The translations under genes were made by a program, and so were the position numbers. From positions 1,617,053 to 1,681,052 of the forward strand of contig NZ_JAAHIH010000001.1 of assembly GCF_010671925.1 (NCBI RefSeq): a stretch of 64,000 nucleotides of DNA, read 5' to 3'. Shown here piece by piece: positions 8,924 through 17,437 of the stretch. The DNA comes from Moorena sp. SIOASIH (GTDB lineage: Bacteria > Cyanobacteriota > Cyanobacteriia > Cyanobacteriales > Coleofasciculaceae). Numbering within the stretch: position 1 is the first letter of the stretch; every line of letters starts with the position of its first letter. Below the pieces are notes generated by a model. It saw nothing but the letters and a program-made list of their open reading frames with translations. It was not told the DNA's origin and did not search any database.

Positions 8924-10342
8924 ATGACAATTCGACGCCAGTACAGTCTTCCCAACTGTACCCTAATCCTGGAGGGTTGGAGTAATAGTACCACAGGGGC
9001 TGGTAAACAGCCAGATGCCCGACCATTGCTGACAACTCTAACTAATGCGGAATGCTATGTAGGGGCTATGAACCAACCCCTCAGTGGTGGGCGGGATTTT
9101 TTTGAGGACTTGGTACATAGTGTAAGCCGCTATGCTCAGGAATTTTTGTCTAAAGTGCCTCACCCCCAACCCCATGCTGAGAAACCAGCTAAGGTGCATC
9201 TGCAGAAAGTCGAGGACAAGAACTTGCATCGACTGACACTGCAAGATACTCCTGGGTCAGGAACAATGACCAACTCAGGGAAACCTCTCCATGTAGATTT
9301 GAACACAGTGGAGTTGTTTGACTTGGTGGAGGCGATTGACCAGTTTTTGGCTGATGGACGAACCCTACCAGATATTATTGTTTCGTTGCAGCCTGTTTCT
9401 AAGCACTATCGCCAAGCTGAAAAACCAGTAACCGAGCGTACTGCACCTGCTGCACTGGGAATGGCAAGTTTGGCTCTAGCTGCGATCGCATTTTTCTTTG
9501 TACCGATTCCAGAAGTACGGGAACCCGAACCTTCCCGAACAGGGGAAAATACCAGTGAAACCAGTACCTCAACTGGCGAGAGTGACCCTCAGGCAAAACC
9601 AACACCAACACCAACGGGAACACCACTCTCCATCGAGGAGCTAGAAAAAGTGCTCACAACTGCACCAGAAATTACTGATCCCACAGAGTTGCGCTATATA
9701 CAAAGAAGCCTGCAAAAGCGAATTTTTCGAGCTTGGGGGAACCGGGAACAGTTTGCTGGGAATTTAAAATACCAGGTTAGTGTTGGCAGAGATGGTGCGA
9801 TTTTAGGCTACAAACCTGTTAATGGCACACCCTTGGATGGGTCAGAGCAAACCCCCCTGCCTGAATTGCTCTACACCAAGACTTCAGACAATATTGCTAC
9901 CCAAGAACCTATTGCTCAGTTCCAGGTGTTATTTAAACAAGGGGAAGACGAAGGGATTCTCGAAATCAGTCCTTGGCATGGTTATATGGGTAAGATTACC
10001 CTAGGTCCAGAAATTACTGAAATCGCTGTCATTAATGATTTGAAAGACAAAGTGTCTCAGGAAATTCGTGACAGTTGGAATAAAACCTCCAGCTATCCTC
10101 AAGATTTAACTTATCGGGTAGGTGTGACTGAAGAGGGTATCCTTGCTGATTATGAAGCAATTGATAAAGAATCTTGGGATTACTCTCAAGAAACTCCTCT
10201 AGAACGCCTAATGAAGCCAGCAGCAGCTGGCATTGGTAGCGAAGGGACTGGGTTAGTACCCCAGAAGCCCCTTGCTCATTTACGAGTAGTGTTTAAGACT
10301 AATGGTGAGTTAGATGTTAGTCCCTACAGGAGCAACGAATAA
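8924..10342 (+). CDS. DUF4335 family membrane-anchored protein
   Basis: A 472-residue cyanobacterial protein of unknown function. The ATG at 8924 is chosen because it has a Shine-Dalgarno-like AGGAA upstream and begins MTIRRQYSLPNCTLILEG, the usual DUF4335 N-terminus. An upstream in-frame extension runs into the inserted element. Residues 1-160 form a globular N-domain, and a single transmembrane helix follows (ALGMASLALAAIAFFFVPIP, about 177-196). A Pro/Thr/Ser-rich linker comes next, then two similar domains of about 100 residues: IQRSLQKRIFRAWG...YQVSVGRDGAILGYK and LKDKVSQEIRDSWN...YRVGVTEEGILADYE. The duplication of this C-terminal module is clear by eye. It pairs with the DUF3038 gene upstream. 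Confidence 0.82.
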   Translation: MTIRRQYSLPNCTLILEGWSNSTTGAGKQPDARPLLTTLTNAECYVGAMNQPLSGGRDFFEDLVHSVSRYAQEFLSKVPHPQPHAEKPAKVHLQKVEDKNLHRLTLQDTPGSGTMTNSGKPLHVDLNTVELFDLVEAIDQFLADGRTLPDIIVSLQPVSKHYRQAEKPVTERTAPAALGMASLALAAIAFFFVPIPEVREPEPSRTGENTSETSTSTGESDPQAKPTPTPTGTPLSIEELEKVLTTAPEITDPTELRYIQRSLQKRIFRAWGNREQFAGNLKYQVSVGRDGAILGYKPVNGTPLDGSEQTPLPELLYTKTSDNIATQEPIAQFQVLFKQGEDEGILEISPWHGYMGKITLGPEITEIAVINDLKDKVSQEIRDSWNKTSSYPQDLTYRVGVTEEGILADYEAIDKESWDYSQETPLERLMKPAAAGIGSEGTGLVPQKPLAHLRVVFKTNGELDVSPYRSNE

Positions 10343-10700
10343 TTTTTAGTGGCTAATTGAATCTTGGCTGATACCCAGTTGCGTTCTTGGTTGACCCCAA
10401 AGGGGAATTCAAAATTCAAAATTCAAAATTCACGAATCAAGTTTAGAACAAATTTTGAATGAATTAATTTCGGGTACAAGCCCCCACTGAAGTCGTTCGC
10501 GAAGCGTAGCCATAGGCTACGGGATTGCTCGACTTCAGTGGTCTTCAATCAGTGGCGGGTACAAGCCCCCACTGATTGTCATTTTGAATTAATAATTTTT
10601 AATTTTGAATTGGAGCGTTCGCGAAGCGTGACCTACGGTCAAGCGACTTGACCGTTAACCATTTATTGTATCTAGTCTACACTCAACACTCAACACAACC
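10343..10700. repeat. intergenic repeat cluster between DUF4335 and prs
   Basis: Contains four 7-bp 'attcaaa' units (about 10401-10431) and two copies of 'cgggtacaagcccccactga' (about 10469 and 10556). The first lies in a hairpin (CACTGAAGTCG...CGACTTCAGTG) whose loop is filled by a dispersed repeat of the TTCGCGAAGCGTAGCC type (about 10494-10528). A second copy of that repeat lies at 10616-10650. No gene is seen. Confidence 0.7.
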
Positions 10701-10736
10701 GTTAAAAATCCCCCCTGCTCCAGGGGGGATTTTTAA
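10701..10736 (-). terminator. strong intrinsic terminator overlapping the prs stop codon
   Basis: Near-perfect palindrome with 15-base arms GTTAAAAATCCCCCC and GGGGGGATTTTTAAC around a 6-base loop. Read on the minus strand it follows prs, and the stop codon (10733-10735) lies inside one arm. It should work in both directions. Confidence 0.85.
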
Positions 10737-11725
10737 CGAAACATACTGCTGACAGAAGAGTCTTCATGAATACGCCAGATGGTTTCACCCAATAAGTTAG
10801 CCACTGAAAGCACTCTCAGCTGTGGAAACCGTTTGGCGTCCGGTAGTGGAATAGTATTGGTAACAATTACTTCTTCAAACACCCCACTAGAGAGGCGCTC
10901 TACAGCTGGTGGGGAAAACACGGCATGGGTTGCACAAGCGTAGACTTGGCGAGCCCCCTCTTGACGCAGTACTTTGGCAGCTTCACAAATCGTGCCAGCG
11001 GTGTCAATCATATCATCGACTAACACCGCAGTTTTACCCTTGACATCCCCAATCACATTCATGACTTGAGCGATATTGTGAGCTTGCCTGCGCTTGTCGA
11101 TAATCGCAAGAGGAGCATCATATAGCTTTTTGGCAAACGCTCTGGCTCTAGCCACACCACCAACGTCGGGGGAAACTACTACCAGATCGGTTAGGTCTTT
11201 AGAAGCCAGATATTGTAGCAATACTGGTGAACCGTAGACATGGTCACAGGGGATATCGAAATAACCTTGAATTTGAGCGGAGTGCAAATCCATTGCCAAA
11301 ATCCGATTAGCACCAGCTCCAGTAATCAGGTTAGCCACCAGTTTCGCTGTAATGGACTCACGGCCAGCGGTTTTACGGTCTGCTCGAGCATAACCATAGT
11401 AAGGAATCACAGCAGTAACTTGCCGCGCTGAGGCTCGACGGCAAGCATCGATCATAATCAGTAACTCCATCAGGTAATCATTCACCGGATAGCAAGTTGG
11501 TTGAATCAGGTAAACATCACACCCCCTGATGGATTCTTGAATTTGGACATAGAGCTCCCCATCAGCAAATCGTTTCCGTACCATCGGTCCCAAGTCGATA
11601 CCTAGATAGCGTGCTACTTCCTGAGAAAGGGAAACATTTGCCGAACCAGAAAATAGTCTTAAACGATTGTTATCGGCTATCTGGGGCAGAATAGGTTGAA
11701 GCTCTAAAGTAACTGAACTGCTCAC
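10733..11725 (-). CDS. prs: ribose-phosphate pyrophosphokinase (PRPP synthetase)
   Basis: Makes PRPP from ribose 5-phosphate and ATP for purine, pyrimidine, His, Trp and NAD synthesis. It is 330 residues and full length. Visible are RLFSGSANVSLSQEVARYLG, the FADGELYVQIQESIRG segment, the pyrophosphate/metal region DLHSAQIQGYFDIPCDH, and the PRPP-binding loop VLVDDMIDTAGTI near residue 227. Translation starts at GTG (11725), preceded by GAGGG. The gene is monocistronic, bounded downstream by a strong palindromic terminator. The identification is secure. Confidence 0.97.
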   Translation of the reverse strand: MSSSVTLELQPILPQIADNNRLRLFSGSANVSLSQEVARYLGIDLGPMVRKRFADGELYVQIQESIRGCDVYLIQPTCYPVNDYLMELLIMIDACRRASARQVTAVIPYYGYARADRKTAGRESITAKLVANLITGAGANRILAMDLHSAQIQGYFDIPCDHVYGSPVLLQYLASKDLTDLVVVSPDVGGVARARAFAKKLYDAPLAIIDKRRQAHNIAQVMNVIGDVKGKTAVLVDDMIDTAGTICEAAKVLRQEGARQVYACATHAVFSPPAVERLSSGVFEEVIVTNTIPLPDAKRFPQLRVLSVANLLGETIWRIHEDSSVSSMFR

Positions 11726-11899
11726 AGCAAACCCTCGAAGCTTATTTCAACGCGATCTTAACATTCTACGAATATCCCTTTTATAATAATTTTTATAATT
11801 ATTTATTTAAATTTGATTAATATTTTATTAATTTTTATAGCGTTGACCTAACAGAGGTGTTGAATAAAGACTCTATATATAGTGTATTGCCATCACAGG

Positions 11900-11925
11900 A
11901 ACCTGATAACTCAAGCAGGTTTTTT
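11900..11925 (+). terminator. intrinsic terminator, possibly of a small RNA
   Basis: AACCTG, a 10-base loop, then CAGGTT followed by a run of T. No gene precedes it on this strand, but TATATA-type boxes lie 20-60 nt upstream. A very short transcript could end here. Confidence 0.5.
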
Positions 11926-12115
11926 AAGTTTCTTACTCAAATCCGAAAATTAACTATTGTACTTAATTCGATCAACTGTACATCTAGTCAAGTAAGGTAG
12001 TTATTTGAGATAATTCAACACCACAATAAGATAGCAATGAACAGGTAGTGATGTTCTAAGAAACCCGAACAACATATATAGCGGTTCTCATATTCATTAG
12101 GTACACAGTATTTTT

Positions 12116-12183
12116 TCCCTATTCCCTATTTCCTATTCCCTATTTCTGATTTCCTATTCCCTATTCCCTATTCCCTATTCCCT
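12116..12183. repeat. ccctatt heptamer tract
   Basis: Repeated 7-bp units of ccctatt with variants, following a TTTTTT segment. It belongs to the short tandemly repeated class known from filamentous cyanobacteria. Confidence 0.8.
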
Positions 12184-12407
12184 ACAGGATTTATGCAATA
12201 ACTATACTTGTAGGGTCTGGTTCCGGATTCTACACCATCAGGGTGTTTTGAGTCCAGTTTTGGGTAAGCCCTGATGTATATGGTGATCAACTTATCTGTG
12301 GCTCAACTCTGTGGCTCAACCGGTGAAGTTCCAAAGCAACCGAAATAAGTCTAAACTTCAAGAATACTCCTCCTGCCTCATTGTGCGTAACAACTGATCT
12401 ACCACCG

Positions 12408-14246
12408 ATGGAACCACCGATTGCCTCTGGAACTATTCTGCAAAATCGCTACCATCTGCTCCGTGTCCTTGACCAAGGGGAATTCAATCGGACTTACCTG
12501 GTAGAGGATCAAGGGCGCTTCAATGAACTTTGTGCCCTGAAAGAATTTATTCCCCCTCAGACAGAAACTAATAATCTAGATAAGTCAAGGCGACTGTTTC
12601 AACAAGAAGCAGGTATCCTGTATAAAATTGAACACCAGCAAATTCCTCAGTTCAGAGCTACCTTTGAAGAGGACGGACGACTGTTTCTGGTGCGAGACTA
12701 CGTAGAGGGAAAAACCTATGGTGACTTACTAGAACAACGCAAAGCCCTTCAGAATCAAAGCCAACCTCTATCTTCTAATCTGGATGGGGAAGTCCAATCA
12801 CCCCCAATAGCTGCTAGCCCGACCAACTTGGGAGTCTTATCAGAAACGGAAGTGCGTCAGCTATTGCAGCAATCTTTGCCAGTTTTGGACTACATCCACA
12901 GCCAAGGGATTATTCACCGAGATATCACACCTGATAACATTATCATGCGGGAGACGGACAGTATACCGGTTTTGATTAATTTGGGTGTGGTACAGGAACT
13001 GGCAACTCGTCTTCAATTGCCCGATACTCCCACACCAACAACTAGTATTGGCAAAAGCGGCTACGCTCCCAGGGAGCAAATTCAGACAGGTCAGGTGTAT
13101 CCGAGTAGTGACCTCTATTCCCTAGCAGTGACTGCGATAGTGCTACTGACTGGGAAAGAACCAGGAGAACTGGTGGATAATACTAATCTGACTTGGAACT
13201 GGCGTCCCTGGGCTAGGGTTAGCGATGAGTTAGCTGAGATATTAAATCGGATGGTTAGTGATCAACCAAGCGATCGCTACCAATCCGCTAGGGAAGTATT
13301 GTATGCCTTTCAAGCTTCTGGGTTAACTCCCCAACTGCCAAAGCCCAAGCCAATACCAGGCACGACAGTGGCATCAGCTGAACCTGGGAAACCCAGGGAG
13401 GCCAGAGGTGCAGAACCGAGTTACCCGGTGATGTCTCAAGCCACGGGTAACTCTATCTGGAATAGTCCTTGGCCGTTGCTTGGGATAGCTACAGGACTAG
13501 CGGTGCTGGCAGGAATAGGCTCTTGGGTCTGGGTGAGCAATGTTAATCAGCAGGACACTGGCAAATCTCCAAGTCCTAAGGTGTCAGTGAGTCCTAGTCC
13601 GATCTACAGTCAGCTTCTAGAGCTTTCTGCTGGTAAAACCCTTTCTATATCCAGGAATTTAAAGGCTAATCACACTATTAACTACATTATCCAGGGTAAA
13701 CAAGACCAAACCCTGAAGGCAGATCTCAGTGACGAAGGGGTCTTGATGACAGTGCTCGGACCGGACGGAAAACCAGTGGACAATCGAGCTAAGCGGGTGC
13801 GGCAATGGGAAGGGAAATTTCTTTTCACTGGCAACTACACGATTCAACTGAGTCCAGTGAAGGGTCTACCCGATAGCGATTATCAGCTAGGATTAAGGTT
13901 AACAGAAGCACCGAAGCCGAAACCAAAATCCAAACCGACTGCTGAGTATAAGATAGAACGGGTCAATTTGTTGCAGGGAAGCAAGGGTTTGCGGCTACTG
14001 GGTCGCACTAGCCCCCAAAAGATTCAGCGCTACTTGGTGAAGGCTAAACAGGGTCAGCAATTGAAGCTAGATGTGATTGAAAGTGATGTGGCTTTAACTA
14101 TCCGCTATCCCAATGGCAAGTTAGTGGAAAAGGCTTCAGGGGTGCAAAAGTGGCAAGGTCAGCTGCCTAGTTCTGGTGAGTATATAGTAGATGTAATTGC
14201 TCAACAGGAAAGAAACTTTGCTGTAGATATTAGCCTTACGGACTGA
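12408..14246 (+). CDS. membrane-anchored Ser/Thr protein kinase with degenerate DFG motif
   Basis: PknB-type kinase of 612 residues from the ATG at 12408 (an in-frame TTG at 12381 is less likely). The kinase domain spans about residues 14-300. The Val-Ala-Ile-Lys equivalent is CALKEF (K45) and the catalytic loop is IIHRDITPDN (D172). The DFG motif is replaced by N191-L192-G193 and the catalytic-loop Lys by Thr, so catalysis may be weak or absent. Then come a low-complexity linker, one transmembrane helix (about 355-378) and two similar extracytoplasmic beta domains that resemble bacterial pre-peptidase C-terminal domains: LLELSAGKTLSISRNLKANH... and VNLLQGSKGLRLLGRTSPQK... bioD starts 13 nt downstream. 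Confidence 0.9.
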   Translation: MEPPIASGTILQNRYHLLRVLDQGEFNRTYLVEDQGRFNELCALKEFIPPQTETNNLDKSRRLFQQEAGILYKIEHQQIPQFRATFEEDGRLFLVRDYVEGKTYGDLLEQRKALQNQSQPLSSNLDGEVQSPPIAASPTNLGVLSETEVRQLLQQSLPVLDYIHSQGIIHRDITPDNIIMRETDSIPVLINLGVVQELATRLQLPDTPTPTTSIGKSGYAPREQIQTGQVYPSSDLYSLAVTAIVLLTGKEPGELVDNTNLTWNWRPWARVSDELAEILNRMVSDQPSDRYQSAREVLYAFQASGLTPQLPKPKPIPGTTVASAEPGKPREARGAEPSYPVMSQATGNSIWNSPWPLLGIATGLAVLAGIGSWVWVSNVNQQDTGKSPSPKVSVSPSPIYSQLLELSAGKTLSISRNLKANHTINYIIQGKQDQTLKADLSDEGVLMTVLGPDGKPVDNRAKRVRQWEGKFLFTGNYTIQLSPVKGLPDSDYQLGLRLTEAPKPKPKSKPTAEYKIERVNLLQGSKGLRLLGRTSPQKIQRYLVKAKQGQQLKLDVIESDVALTIRYPNGKLVEKASGVQKWQGQLPSSGEYIVDVIAQQERNFAVDISLTD

Positions 14247-14259
14247 GAGTGAGTCAATC

Positions 14260-14931
14260 TTGAACGTATTACTAATTACTGGCACCAATACAGAGATCGG
14301 CAAAACGGTTTTGACTTCTGTGATCGCTGCTTATTGGCAGACTTACCATCCTCAAGAGAGTCTGGGGATATTCAAGCCGATTCAAACGGGAATTGGCGAT
14401 CGCGAAATTTACCACCAACTATTTGACTTGGCTCAAACCCTTGAGGAGATCACACCCGTGGAGTTTAAAACCCCTGCAGCACCACCAGTTGCTGCAGATA
14501 TAGAAGGACGACAGGTTGACCTCGAAAAGGTCTGGCAAGGCTTCAATACTCTGCGCAGTCAGCGGGATGTGGTCTTGGTGGAAGCTTTGGGAGGACTAGG
14601 TTCACCGGTGACTCATGAACTGATTGTGGCAGATTTGGCAAGGGATTGGCGATTGCCAACGGTATTGGTTGCGCCGATAGAATTAGGAGCGATCGCACAA
14701 GTGGTTGCTAATGTTGCCCTGGCACGCTCATCACGAGTTGACCTCAAAGGCATTGTCCTCAATTGCGTCCAACCTCGTACCTCCGAAGAAATTAATCAGT
14801 TGGCTCCGATTAGGTTAATCGAGACTCTAACCAATGTTAAGGTTTTGGGGATTTTACCTCATCTATCTGACCCAATGGACTACTCGAAACTTGCTCAAGT
14901 GGGTTCCAATTTGGATGTCAGTGGTTGGTGA
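14260..14931 (+). CDS. bioD: dethiobiotin synthetase
   Basis: ATP-dependent carboxylation of 7,8-diaminopelargonate to dethiobiotin, the penultimate step of biotin synthesis. The 223-residue length is standard. The N-terminal P-loop is GTNTEIGKTVL, and FKPIQTGIGD and the later VLVEALGGLGSPV are typical of BioD. Translation appears to begin at TTG (14260), 13 nt after the kinase stop. No ATG lies near enough to keep the P-loop. The short spacing suggests co-transcription with the kinase gene, although the functions look unrelated. Other bio genes are not in the window. Confidence 0.95.
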   Translation: MNVLLITGTNTEIGKTVLTSVIAAYWQTYHPQESLGIFKPIQTGIGDREIYHQLFDLAQTLEEITPVEFKTPAAPPVAADIEGRQVDLEKVWQGFNTLRSQRDVVLVEALGGLGSPVTHELIVADLARDWRLPTVLVAPIELGAIAQVVANVALARSSRVDLKGIVLNCVQPRTSEEINQLAPIRLIETLTNVKVLGILPHLSDPMDYSKLAQVGSNLDVSGW

Positions 14932-14976
14932 GGCATGATGGTAAATGTGAGGGGAAAGGCTAAAAAAGGTTAAACT

Positions 14977-16374
14977 ATGCGATCGCGGACGATTCGAGAA
15001 GGCTCCGTTGGCTTATTAATAGTAGCAGGACTTGCTGTTTTCGGTGGACTTGTTGTATGGGTTAGTGGCATTACCTTAGGTCGAAAGAGCTATAAATTCA
15101 TTGTCAATTTTGGCAACGCTGCTGGTATGCAAGTGGGGGCATCAGTCAGCTATCGCGGTGTCCAAGTTGGGAGAATCACTAAGATTGAACCCGGTACTAA
15201 TGGGGTGAATGTCACCGTTGAAATTGATGACCCTGGATTGTTAATCCCCCGCAATGTCGAGATTGAAGCTAATCAATCGGGTTTAATTGGTGCTACCAAT
15301 GTTGATATCATGCCCCTAGGACAATTACCTGCAACTGCTCAAAGTCTTACACCCTTCGGAGCACAATGTAATTCTTCCCTAGTTATTTGTGAAGAAGATC
15401 AGATTAATGGTGATGTGGGTTCCACCTTTGCTGACCTCCTACGGAACGGAAATCGCATTGCTGAACTCTATGCTGATCCAGCGTTTTTTGACAAAATCAA
15501 TAGTCTTGCGGAAAATGCCTCCAATGCCGCCAGAGACGTGTCAGAACTTAGCAAAGAGATGACCCAGTTGTCCCGGATAGTGCGGCAAGAGGTAGCAGGC
15601 TTGTCCAACGCAACGAATGCTGTGACCAGTGCTGCCAATCAAACATCTAGTCTAATCGGGTTGGCAACCAGTAGCATTTCTAGTACGTCCCAGCAATACA
15701 GCCAAACGGCAAGGGAACTCAATCAACTGATTACCTCTGCCAATCAACTATTGGTAAGCAATCGGGGAAATTTGGTCACCACCTTGGATAGCATCTCTCA
15801 GGCCAGTCAAGATCTGCGTGTATTGACCAGCAACTTAACTATTACCGCGAATCAGGTTAACTCAGCGGTTTATCAAACGGATGTATCACAGATGCTGCGG
15901 AACTTAGAAAACCTATCGGCTAATGCTGCCCAAGCATCTGCTAACTTACGTAATGTTTCCAATACTCTCAACAGTCCTACTAATTTACTGGTATTGCAAC
16001 AAACCCTAGACTCAGCAAGAGTTACGTTTGAAAATGCTCAAAAGATTACCGCTGACCTAGATGATCTGACTGGGGATCCAGCGTTTCGCCGCAATGTCAA
16101 GGATTTAGTTAATGGACTCAGCGGCTTAGTGTCTTCTACCGAGCAGCTGCAACAGCAGGCTTTGATATCTCAACAACTGGAAGCTCTGAATACTGCTATA
16201 GACACCGCCTCGTCTAATGATCCAGCTAAAACCCTTCCCATCCCTAAGTCTCCCTCTAAGATCGATCTACCTAAGATCGATCCAATAGCTCCCGCTGATC
16301 AGAACCTTAAACCAGATCAACAAAAACAGATGTTTAAGCTTTTACCCCCAGCCCCTAGGAAACCGGTTAAATGA
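14977..16374 (+). CDS. MlaD/Mce-family lipid-transport substrate-binding protein
   Basis: Membrane-anchored MCE protein of 465 residues. One N-terminal helix (VGLLIVAGLAVFGGLVVWVS, about 10-30) precedes a MlaD domain (about 38-115; YKFIVNFGNAAGMQVG, VSYRGVQVGRITKI). A long helical, Ser/Thr/Asn/Gln-rich region (about 170-420, with repeated 'LSxxTNAVTSAANQTSS'-like heptads) follows, then a proline-rich tail. In cyanobacteria and chloroplasts (TGD2) such proteins work with an ABC ATPase and a YrbE/MlaE permease in lipid traffic between membranes. Neither partner is adjacent here. A two-cysteine segment (QCNSSLVICEED, about 130-141) just after the MCE domain could form a disulphide. Confidence 0.9.
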   Translation: MRSRTIREGSVGLLIVAGLAVFGGLVVWVSGITLGRKSYKFIVNFGNAAGMQVGASVSYRGVQVGRITKIEPGTNGVNVTVEIDDPGLLIPRNVEIEANQSGLIGATNVDIMPLGQLPATAQSLTPFGAQCNSSLVICEEDQINGDVGSTFADLLRNGNRIAELYADPAFFDKINSLAENASNAARDVSELSKEMTQLSRIVRQEVAGLSNATNAVTSAANQTSSLIGLATSSISSTSQQYSQTARELNQLITSANQLLVSNRGNLVTTLDSISQASQDLRVLTSNLTITANQVNSAVYQTDVSQMLRNLENLSANAAQASANLRNVSNTLNSPTNLLVLQQTLDSARVTFENAQKITADLDDLTGDPAFRRNVKDLVNGLSGLVSSTEQLQQQALISQQLEALNTAIDTASSNDPAKTLPIPKSPSKIDLPKIDPIAPADQNLKPDQQKQMFKLLPPAPRKPVK

Positions 16375-16384
16375 AATTAATCTA

Positions 16385-16460
16385 GTAAAGGGAGCAGGGA
16401 GCAGGGAACAGGGAACAGGGAACAGGGAACAGGGAACAGGGAACAGGGAACAGGGAACAG
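16385..16460. repeat. gggaaca heptamer tract
   Basis: About ten 7-bp units of gggaaca/gggagca directly after the MlaD-family gene. Confidence 0.85.
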
Positions 16461-16515
16461 TGGTCAGAGGCCGTATTCAGGAAATTTTGTTAGTTGAAGA
16501 GCCTAATTTTTCTGT

Positions 16516-16735
16516 CTTGATGCAGTCGCTCATGGGGGAAACCACGCCAGTTGCTGGGGGAACGGCAGTCGCTCATGGGGGAGACCACGGCAGTCGCTCA
16601 TGGGGGAAACCACGGCAGTTGCTCATGGGGGGAACCCCCAAGACCGCACTGCCTCCCCAAGACCGCGCTGCCTCCCCAAGACCGCGCTGCCTCCCCAAGA
16701 CCGCACTGGCTCCCCAAGACCGCGCTGCATCGCTT
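16516..16735. repeat. dispersed hairpin repeat, expanded 5+5 form
   Basis: Five left-arm units (type cagtcgctcatgggggaaac, one degenerate) are followed by five right-arm units (type ctccccaagaccgcgctgc). It is the largest of six copies and the clearest case of matched expansion in both arms. Apparent ORFs across it are repeat translations. Confidence 0.9.
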
Positions 16736-16800
16736 TTACAGTAAGCTTTCTGAGTTTTTTAACTGGAAATTTATCATAAAAGGTACTGAAAAACCAACAT
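16736..16800 (-). repeat. copy of a dispersed ~65-bp repeat (partner at 54516)
   Basis: The minus strand of this segment matches 54516-54585, including the shared 'aaatttccagttaaaaaa' and 'actcagaaagctt' blocks. It sits between the 5+5 hairpin repeat and a heptamer tract. Confidence 0.75.
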
Positions 16801-16810
16801 GATTTTTTCC

Positions 16811-16872
16811 CACTCCCTACTCCCTACTCCCTACTCCCTACTCCCTATTCCCTGTTCCCTATTCCCTGTTCC
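16811..16872. repeat. ccctact heptamer tract
   Basis: Consecutive 7-bp units of ccctact grading into ccctgtt, just downstream of the DUF3288 gene. Confidence 0.85.
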
Positions 16873-16890
16873 CGACTTCAGCAAAGAGAG

Positions 16891-17181
16891 TCACGTCCAG
16901 TCATCCTGGCTTCCAGAACTGTTGTCTCGTCTATACGCCTTACCGGCTTGATGAATCGTAAGGGTTTTCTCAAAAAGCTGTGGTTCTGTTAGTTGCCATC
17001 GCTGGAGCAGTAAATCCAAGTCTCTTTGAATGGCTCTAGCACCGGGAAAGCTGTCATAGCGAATCCGCAGTCGGGCTAATTCCGCCAAGTTGTATTCATT
17101 GGGTTGTTGTTGTAAAAGACGGTTAACTATTTCGCGATCGCGTTTTTCCTGAGGATGTTGCTGGTCTTGATTTCCTTCCAT
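16891..17181 (-). CDS. DUF3288 family protein
   Basis: A 96-residue protein that I recognise as the cyanobacterial DUF3288 family, function unknown. The typical pattern is visible: QHPQEKRDREIVNRLL near the start, NLAELARLRIRYDSFPGAR in the middle and LLQRWQLTEPQLFEKT toward the end. It is all helical, without signal peptide or membrane segment. The ATG at 17181 gives the usual N-terminus. It stands alone between repeats and the divergent FHA-type gene. Confidence 0.8.
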   Translation of the reverse strand: MEGNQDQQHPQEKRDREIVNRLLQQQPNEYNLAELARLRIRYDSFPGARAIQRDLDLLLQRWQLTEPQLFEKTLTIHQAGKAYRRDNSSGSQDDWT

Positions 17182-17437
17182 TTAATAATAGTATTAATAA
17201 TAGTCAAATAATTCGGATTATAACTAATAATTGGTATTTAGGGTTTTAGCTTTAAAAATACTTTGATTTTTGTTGATATAGCGGTTTCTAACCTAATCAG
17301 ATACACAGGATTTTTTTTCTGTTCCGATATCCGAAGTTCCCTTTGCTAAAGCTGCCAGCTCTGAGTTCATCACAGGTGTTACTCTGACCAACAGTGGGGG
17401 GAACTCTAAGTCTGAGACTAATCGGTCAGGTCTATCT
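17182..17437. promoter_or_regulatory. divergent promoter region between DUF3288 and the FHA-type gene
   Basis: AT-rich at 17182-17280. Positions 17278-17345 hold the 'tatagcggtt...atacacagg...tttttt' motif and the boundary sequence ccctttgctaaag that elsewhere flanks heptamer tracts, here with almost no tract between them. No specific promoter is assigned. Confidence 0.4.

Larger units (their letters stand above)
11726..12407. other. long intergenic region between prs and the kinase gene
   Basis: Divergent promoter region. It is very AT-rich at 11770-11840, then has a TTGACC box (near 11844) and a TATATA-rich stretch, and a short hairpin with a T-run (11900-11925). At 12078-12120 is a motif (TATAGCGGTT...GGTACACAG...TTTTTT) that also occurs at 17278, leading into 7-bp ccctatt units (12116-12183). 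No protein-coding gene is seen. Confidence 0.6.

Noticed and set aside
16460..16802. Two overlapping ORFs rich in PRPHCLPKTALPPQD
   Set aside because: They arise from the 5+5 hairpin repeat.
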